Shown piece after piece: positions 4,990-8,575 of a DNA stretch of 8,575 nucleotides. Positions within the stretch are counted from its first letter, which is position 1; each line of letters opens with the position of its first letter. The notes below the pieces were generated by a model. That model did no database searches, was not told where the DNA came from, and saw nothing but the letters and a program-made list of their open reading frames with translations. The position numbers and the translations under genes were made by a program. The stretch spans positions 1 to 8,575 of the forward strand of contig CAYXOX010000132.1 in assembly GCA_964466745.1 (NCBI GenBank), read 5' to 3'. This DNA is from CAYXOX01 sp964466745 (GTDB lineage Bacteria > Pseudomonadota > Alphaproteobacteria > Rhodobacterales > Rhodobacteraceae).

Positions 4990-5931
4990 ATGCGGATCCT
5001 GCGCGACAAGAGTTTCATCGGCCCGGAGGCCCGGGGCGCAAGCCTCGCAATCGGCAATTTCGATGGCGTGCATCGCGGCCACCGGGCTGTCATCGAGCAT
5101 GCGCGCGAGATCGGTTCGGGGATCGGTGCGCCGCTCGGGGTTCTTACCTTCGAGCCACATCCGCGCGAGGTGTTCGCCCCGGACGCACCCCCGTTCCGGC
5201 TGATGAACGCAAGCGCGCGGGCCCACCGGCTCGAGAAGCTCGGGGTCGAGCTCCTTTTCGAACTCTCCTTCACGCGTGCCATCGCTGGTCTGGCGCCCGC
5301 GGACTTCGCGCGCGAGATCCTGGCGGAGGCGCTGGGCGCGGCCCATGTGACGGTCGGGCAGGGATTCCGCTTCGGCCGGGAGCGGGCGGGCACCACCGAT
5401 GATCTTGCCCGGATGGGCGAACGGCTCGGGTTCGGTGTGACCGCAGCGCCGCTGGAGGAAACGGGGGGGCGCGAGATTTCCTCGACCTCCATCAGGGCGG
5501 CCCTGAGCGAGGGGCGCCCGCGGGACGCGGCCGAAATGCTCGGCCACTGGCACCGGATCGAGGGCGAGGTCATCCGCGGCGACCAGCGCGGCCGCGAACT
5601 GGGCTACCCGACCGCCAACTTGTCCATCGCGGGGCTGCACCCGCCGCGCTTTGGCGTCTATGCCGTCGAGGTGGATGTGCTCACGGGGCCGCGGGCGGGC
5701 CGCTACCTCGGCGCCGCGTCGATCGGCGTGCGGCCGATGTTCGGCGAGAACCTGCCCAACTGCGAGACCTTCCTCTTCGATTTCGCAGGCGATCTCTACG
5801 GCGCACGGCTTTCCGTGGCACTGGTGGCCTTCCTTCGGCCCGAAGCGCGGTTCGACAGCGTCGAAGCGCTGGTTTCCCAGATGCGGGCGGACTGCGACGA
5901 GGCGCGGCGCCAGCTTGCCGCCCGCCCATGA
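4990..5931 (+). CDS. ribF: Bifunctional riboflavin kinase/FMN adenylyltransferase (FAD synthetase)
   Basis: RibF phosphorylates riboflavin to FMN and then adenylates FMN to FAD. The 313 residues cover both domains. The N-terminal adenylyltransferase has GNFDGVHRGH (22-31), FEPHPREVF (54-62), GFRFGR (125-130) and SSTSIR (164-169). The C-terminal flavokinase domain (about 184-313) has GEVIRGDQRGRELGYPTANL (192-211), GVYAV, SIGVRPMFG (244-252) and the N257/E259 segment NCETFLFDF with the expected catalytic glutamate. The ATG at 4990 gives the family start MRILRDKSFI; no good Shine-Dalgarno sequence precedes it, and a TTG at 4954 would add 12 unconserved residues. No FMN riboswitch is recognisable upstream. 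The stop overlaps the start of ycgN as ATGA, so ribF leads a tight three-gene operon. Confidence 0.96.
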   Translation: MRILRDKSFIGPEARGASLAIGNFDGVHRGHRAVIEHAREIGSGIGAPLGVLTFEPHPREVFAPDAPPFRLMNASARAHRLEKLGVELLFELSFTRAIAGLAPADFAREILAEALGAAHVTVGQGFRFGRERAGTTDDLARMGERLGFGVTAAPLEETGGREISSTSIRAALSEGRPRDAAEMLGHWHRIEGEVIRGDQRGRELGYPTANLSIAGLHPPRFGVYAVEVDVLTGPRAGRYLGAASIGVRPMFGENLPNCETFLFDFAGDLYGARLSVALVAFLRPEARFDSVEALVSQMRADCDEARRQLAARP

Positions 5932-6407
5932 GCTGCGACGACCCCATCGACCGCTCCGGCCTCGGGGACCGCTACTGGGAGCGCAAGAGCCTGACCGAGA
6001 TGTCCGCGCGCGAGTGGGAAGCCCTCTGCGACGGCTGCGGGAAGTGCTGCCTGAACAAGCTCGAGGACCCGGACACCGGCGAGGTGGCGCTGACCCGCGT
6101 GGCCTGCCGGCTGTTCGACGACGGCACCTGCCGCTGCGGCAACTACGAGGGCCGCCGGGCGATCGTGCCGGAATGCATCCGCCTCACGCCGGCCAGCATC
6201 GAAACCCATGCCTACTGGTTGCCGGCAACCTGCGCCTACCGGCTGCTCTGGGAGGGCCGCGCGTTGCGGCACTGGCATCCGCTCATTTCGGGCAGCGCCG
6301 TAACCGTGCACGAGGCCGGGGTTTCGGTACAGGGCATCACCATCCCCGAATTCGAGGTCGATGAGGAAGCCTGGGAGGAGTACATCATAGAGGAGCCGGG
6401 CGCGTGA
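5928..6407 (+). CDS. ycgN: YcgN/UPF0260 family cysteine-cluster protein
   Basis: This 159-residue protein belongs to the UPF0260 family (YcgN of E. coli) with a CxxCxxCC-type metal-binding domain (PF03692). Family features are the N-terminal YWERKSLTEMSAREWEALCD, the cluster CDGCGKCC (C34, C37, C40, C41), then ACRLFDDGTCRCGNY (C60, C68, C70), PEC (C83) and PATCAYR (C102). Family members end, as here, with a HPL motif (117-119) and an acidic tail. Nine spaced cysteines suggest binding of iron, zinc or an Fe-S cluster, but the family's function is not established to my knowledge. No signal peptide or membrane segment is visible, so it should be cytoplasmic. It overlaps ribF by ATGA and ltaE by GTGA, so its translation is probably coupled to both. 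Confidence 0.9.
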   Translation: MSCDDPIDRSGLGDRYWERKSLTEMSAREWEALCDGCGKCCLNKLEDPDTGEVALTRVACRLFDDGTCRCGNYEGRRAIVPECIRLTPASIETHAYWLPATCAYRLLWEGRALRHWHPLISGSAVTVHEAGVSVQGITIPEFEVDEEAWEEYIIEEPGA

Positions 6408-7456
6408 ACTTCGCATCGGACAACACCGGCCCGGCGCATCCGAAGGTGCTGACCGCCCTGGCGCGGGCCAACGAAGGGCACGCCAAGGCCTACGGCGAGG
6501 ATGCGCTCACCGCGAAAGTGGAGGCGCGCCTTGCCGAAATCTTCGAGGCGCCCGGTGCCGCGGTCGCGCTGGTCGGCACGGGGACAGCCGCCAACGCGCT
6601 TCTCGTCTCCACGCTCGCCGCGCCCTGGCAAACGGTGTTCTGCGCCGAGGTCTCGCACCTCCACGAGGACGAGTGTAACGCCCCGGAATTCTACACCGGC
6701 GGGGCGAAGCTCTCCCTCGTTGCATCTCGCGACGGAAAGATCACGCCGGACGCGCTGCGTGCCCGGATCGCCATGGAGGGCACCCGCGGCGTGCACGGAC
6801 CGGCGCCCGGCCCGGTTTCGCTCACAAATGTGACCGAGCGCGGGGCCGTCTACACCGTGGCGGAGCTCGAAGCGGTCTGCGCGCTGGCCGGGGCGAACGG
6901 GCTGCCCGTGCATCTCGACGGCGCGCGCTTCGCGAATGCGCTGGCCGCCACCGGCTCGAGCCCGGCCGAAATGAGCTGGAAGGCTGGCGTGGACGCGCTC
7001 TCCTTCGGGGGCACGAAGAACGGGCTGATGGCGGCGGAAGCGGCCATTCTCTTCGATGCGGCCCGCGCGGAGGAACTGGCCTACCGGCGCAAGCGCGGGG
7101 CACAGCTGTGGTCCAAGCACCGCTTCCTGGCCGCCCAGATGTCGGCCTATCTCGAAGACGGCCTGTGGCTGGACCTTGCCGCGGCGGCAAATGCCCGGGC
7201 GAACGAGCTGCGGGCGGGGCTCACGGCCATCGACGGGGTCGAGCTGCTTCACGAGCCGAGCGCCAACGTGACCTTCGCGCGCTGGCCGCGCGGCCTCCAC
7301 CGCAAGGCGCTGGCGCAGGGCGCCTCCTACTATCTCTACGAGGGGCCGCTGGAGAGCGGTGCCGAGGACGTGGCCCTCACCTGCAGGCTTGTGTGCCACT
7401 GGGCGACCACCGCGGAGGACGTCGGCGCATTCATCGACCTGCTGCGCCGGGGCTGA
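6404..7456 (+). CDS. ltaE: Low-specificity L-threonine aldolase (PLP-dependent)
   Basis: This enzyme cleaves L-threonine or L-allo-threonine to glycine and acetaldehyde with pyridoxal phosphate. The 350-residue protein is of normal family length and fold-type I. The start MNFASDNTGPAHP is typical. GTGTAANAL (58-66) matches the cofactor phosphate-binding region; H85 in VSHLHEDE is the likely ring-stacking residue; D172 in HLDGARFANA pairs with the PLP ring nitrogen; K205 in LSFGGTKNG is the Schiff-base lysine. The start is a GTG overlapping the ycgN stop (GTGA), with AGGAG (6391-6395) 8 bases upstream. It is the last gene of the ribF-ycgN-ltaE unit and converges on the isomerase gene, with 18 bases between stops and no convincing terminator. 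A related beta-eliminating lyase or phenylserine aldolase specificity cannot be excluded. Confidence 0.93.
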   Translation: MNFASDNTGPAHPKVLTALARANEGHAKAYGEDALTAKVEARLAEIFEAPGAAVALVGTGTAANALLVSTLAAPWQTVFCAEVSHLHEDECNAPEFYTGGAKLSLVASRDGKITPDALRARIAMEGTRGVHGPAPGPVSLTNVTERGAVYTVAELEAVCALAGANGLPVHLDGARFANALAATGSSPAEMSWKAGVDALSFGGTKNGLMAAEAAILFDAARAEELAYRRKRGAQLWSKHRFLAAQMSAYLEDGLWLDLAAAANARANELRAGLTAIDGVELLHEPSANVTFARWPRGLHRKALAQGASYYLYEGPLESGAEDVALTCRLVCHWATTAEDVGAFIDLLRRG

Positions 7457-7474
7457 GGCGGGCGCGGCGGCGGC

Positions 7475-8092
7475 TCACTTCCCGGCGGAAAGCGCGCCGA
7501 GATGCATAACGAGATCCTCGATCCTGTCCTGCCCCCAGAAGCGCTCGCCGTCGTTCGTGACGTAGAAGGGCGAGCCGAACACCCCGGCGGCCACCGCGTC
7601 CTCGAGGTTCGCCGCGTAGGTCTCGGCGCCCTGCAGGAGCCCGCTGTCGGCGAGGCCGGGGGCGAAGCCCGCACCGGCAAGGCAGTCGGCGATCACCCCT
7701 GCTTCGGCGACGTCGCGCTCCTCGGCCCAGGTCGCGCGCAGGAGGCTGCGCACCAGCGCCCCGACCTCGGGCGTTCCGCCGCCCGCATGCGCCTGCGCGG
7801 CTATGATGGCATAGGAGGCCGGCGCCGGGTTGGTTGGCCAATGCGCGGGCCTGGGGTTCAGCGCCATATCCCGGCGCCGGGCCTGACGGGCGAGATCCAT
7901 CGCGCGGTATTCCATGCGCGAGGGATGCCTTTCGGAGGGCTTAACCCCGCCTGTCCGCGGGAAGAGCGCCATGATGTCGAGCGGCTTGTAGGTGACCGTG
8001 GCACCATGGCGGCCCGCCGCAGCTTCCATCCGGTCGTCCGCGAGGTAGGCCCATGCCGACAGGAGGCTGAAGTAGTAATCAACATGCGGCAT
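7475..8092 (-). CDS. 2-hydroxychromene-2-carboxylate isomerase family protein (DsbA/GST-kappa fold)
   Basis: This 205-residue protein belongs to the thioredoxin-fold family that includes glutathione-dependent HCCA isomerase (NahD) and kappa-class glutathione transferases. The N-terminus VDYYFSLLSAWAYLADDR (4-21) is the family's glutathione-site segment, with S9 or S12 in the place of the activating serine. YKPLDIMALFPRTGG (35-49) and the cis-proline motif GVFGSPFYV (170-178), then ERFWGQDRIEDL (183-194), complete the pattern. It has no CxxC, so it is not a disulfide oxidoreductase. No aromatic-degradation genes are nearby, so naphthalene catabolism cannot be assumed; glutathione-linked detoxification or isomerisation is more cautious. 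The ATG at 8090-8092 has only a weak ribosome binding site. A TTGACA box upstream supports its own promoter. Confidence 0.88.
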   Translation of the reverse strand: MPHVDYYFSLLSAWAYLADDRMEAAAGRHGATVTYKPLDIMALFPRTGGVKPSERHPSRMEYRAMDLARQARRRDMALNPRPAHWPTNPAPASYAIIAAQAHAGGGTPEVGALVRSLLRATWAEERDVAEAGVIADCLAGAGFAPGLADSGLLQGAETYAANLEDAVAAGVFGSPFYVTNDGERFWGQDRIEDLVMHLGALSAGK

Positions 8093-8115
8093 AGCTGCGC
8101 GCCCCGGAACTGCTC

Positions 8116-8144
8116 TTGTTTGCGCGAGCCTAGGCCCGTGCTAG
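8116..8144 (+). promoter_or_regulatory. Candidate promoter of prs
   Basis: A -35 like TTGTTT (8116-8121), a 17-base spacer and TGCTAG (8139-8144) resemble alphaproteobacterial housekeeping promoters, in which GCTA-type -10 boxes are common. The predicted start near 8151 gives a leader of about 80 bases before the prs ATG. The match is moderate and overlaps the opposing promoter. Confidence 0.45.
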
Positions 8145-8154
8145 GGGGTGTCAA
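8127..8154 (-). promoter_or_regulatory. Candidate promoter of the isomerase gene
   Basis: On the minus strand there is a perfect -35 TTGACA (complement of 8149-8154), a 16-base spacer and TAGGCT (complement of 8127-8132). The start near 8120 gives a leader of about 28 bases before the ATG at 8092. The -10 boxes of this and the prs promoter lie in the arms of a CCTAG-N7-CTAGG dyad (8129-8145), so the two promoters overlap and polymerases would compete. Confidence 0.5.
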
Positions 8155-8229
8155 CGTCATGATTCCGTCACGGAGCACCCGGGCCCGGCTGCCCGCACCC
8201 CGCACCCTTCCCTCTCCAGGACCGCTGCC

Positions 8230-8575
8230 ATGCCCCACCTGACCGAGCCCAAGCTGATCTCGGGAAACGCGAACCGAACGCTGGCGAACGCGGTCGCGCG
8301 CCGAATGACGATGCACCGCGGCGTGCACACCGGGCTCGTCGATGCAAGGGTCGAGCGCTTCAACGACCAGGAGATCTTCGTCGAGGTTTTCGAGAACGTG
8401 CGCGGCGAGGACATGTTCATCATCCAGCCTACCTCGAACCCCGCCAACGACAACCTGATGGAGCTGCTCATCATCGCCGATGCGCTGCGCCGGTCATCGG
8501 CGGCGCGGATCACCGCGGTGATCCCCTATTTCGGCTATGCCCGGCAGGATCGGCGCACCAAGGCACGTACGCCGA
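8230..8575 (+). CDS. prs: Ribose-phosphate pyrophosphokinase (PRPP synthetase), N-terminal part, partial
   Basis: Prs transfers pyrophosphate from ATP to ribose 5-phosphate to make PRPP for purine, pyrimidine, histidine, tryptophan and NAD synthesis. The frame begins at the ATG at 8230 after an AGGA (8218-8221) and runs to the edge, giving 115 of about 315-340 residues. It opens MPHLTEPKLISGNANRTLA and shows the conserved ERFNDQEIFVEVFENVRGED (42-61), with the FNDQE loop that contacts ATP in this family, and MFIIQPTSNPANDNLMELL (62-80). The end holds VIPYFGYARQDRRTKARTP (97-115), containing the RQD ATP-site motif. Identification is secure; the PRPP-binding region lies beyond the window. Confidence 0.97.
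   Translation, partial: MPHLTEPKLISGNANRTLANAVARRMTMHRGVHTGLVDARVERFNDQEIFVEVFENVRGEDMFIIQPTSNPANDNLMELLIIADALRRSSAARITAVIPYFGYARQDRRTKARTP

Noticed and set aside
6236..7399. Minus-strand open frame of 387 codons opposite ltaE
   Set aside because: It is an antisense shadow; ltaE on the plus strand has all catalytic residues and a good ribosome binding site.
7444..7474. Bidirectional terminator between ltaE and the isomerase gene
   Set aside because: Only a 5-bp GCGCC/GGCGC pairing (7444-7448 with 7461-7465) is present, overlapping the ltaE end and lacking U tracts; in such GC-rich DNA this is likely chance.
1..8575. Mobile element, CRISPR array, phage or defence genes
   Set aside because: There are no regularly spaced repeats, terminal inverted repeats, transposase or integrase motifs, or composition shifts; all genes are recognisable chromosomal families.

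Overview
The window looks like ordinary chromosomal backbone from a GC-rich alphaproteobacterium, most likely a member of the Rhodobacteraceae/Rhodobacterales. The reasons are the high GC content, the strong GC bias at third codon positions, the close-packed genes, the wording of the GroEL, GroES and Prs proteins, and a 3'-end hairpin-plus-tail repeat that I recall (from memory only) as common in that group. I see no mobile element, CRISPR array, tRNA or rRNA.

Left part (1-2334), all on the minus strand. The groES-groEL operon reads leftwards off the window edge, from a clear TTGACA/TATCTG promoter with a CIRCE operator placed at the expected transcription start. Behind it is a two-gene rimB-rimK operon (retropepsin-like protease plus ATP-grasp S6 glutamate ligase). 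It ends in two successive GC hairpins, the second belonging to a repeat. Bases 709-847 hold no gene that I can support.

Middle part (2335-7456), all on the plus strand. A family II (DHH) inorganic pyrophosphatase has a good promoter and is coupled to a class IIA HAD hydrolase with an unusual motif I. A MaoC/PhaJ-type hydratase follows, with its own AT-richer upstream region and, after its stop, the second copy of the hairpin-plus-tail repeat. Then come ribF, ycgN and ltaE, joined by 4-base start/stop overlaps and so very probably one operon.

Right part (7457-8575). A minus-strand DsbA-fold isomerase (2-hydroxychromene-2-carboxylate isomerase family) converges on ltaE with 18 bases between stop codons. 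It is divergent from prs (ribose-phosphate pyrophosphokinase), whose first 115 codons are present. The two share a 137-base region with overlapping predicted promoters.

Functionally this is housekeeping: protein folding, ribosome modification, pyrophosphate removal, PRPP synthesis and FMN/FAD synthesis, plus small accessory enzymes. I find no evidence of a new defence or mobile system. The best leads are the repeated 3'-end element, the altered HAD active site, and a few operator-like inverted repeats.
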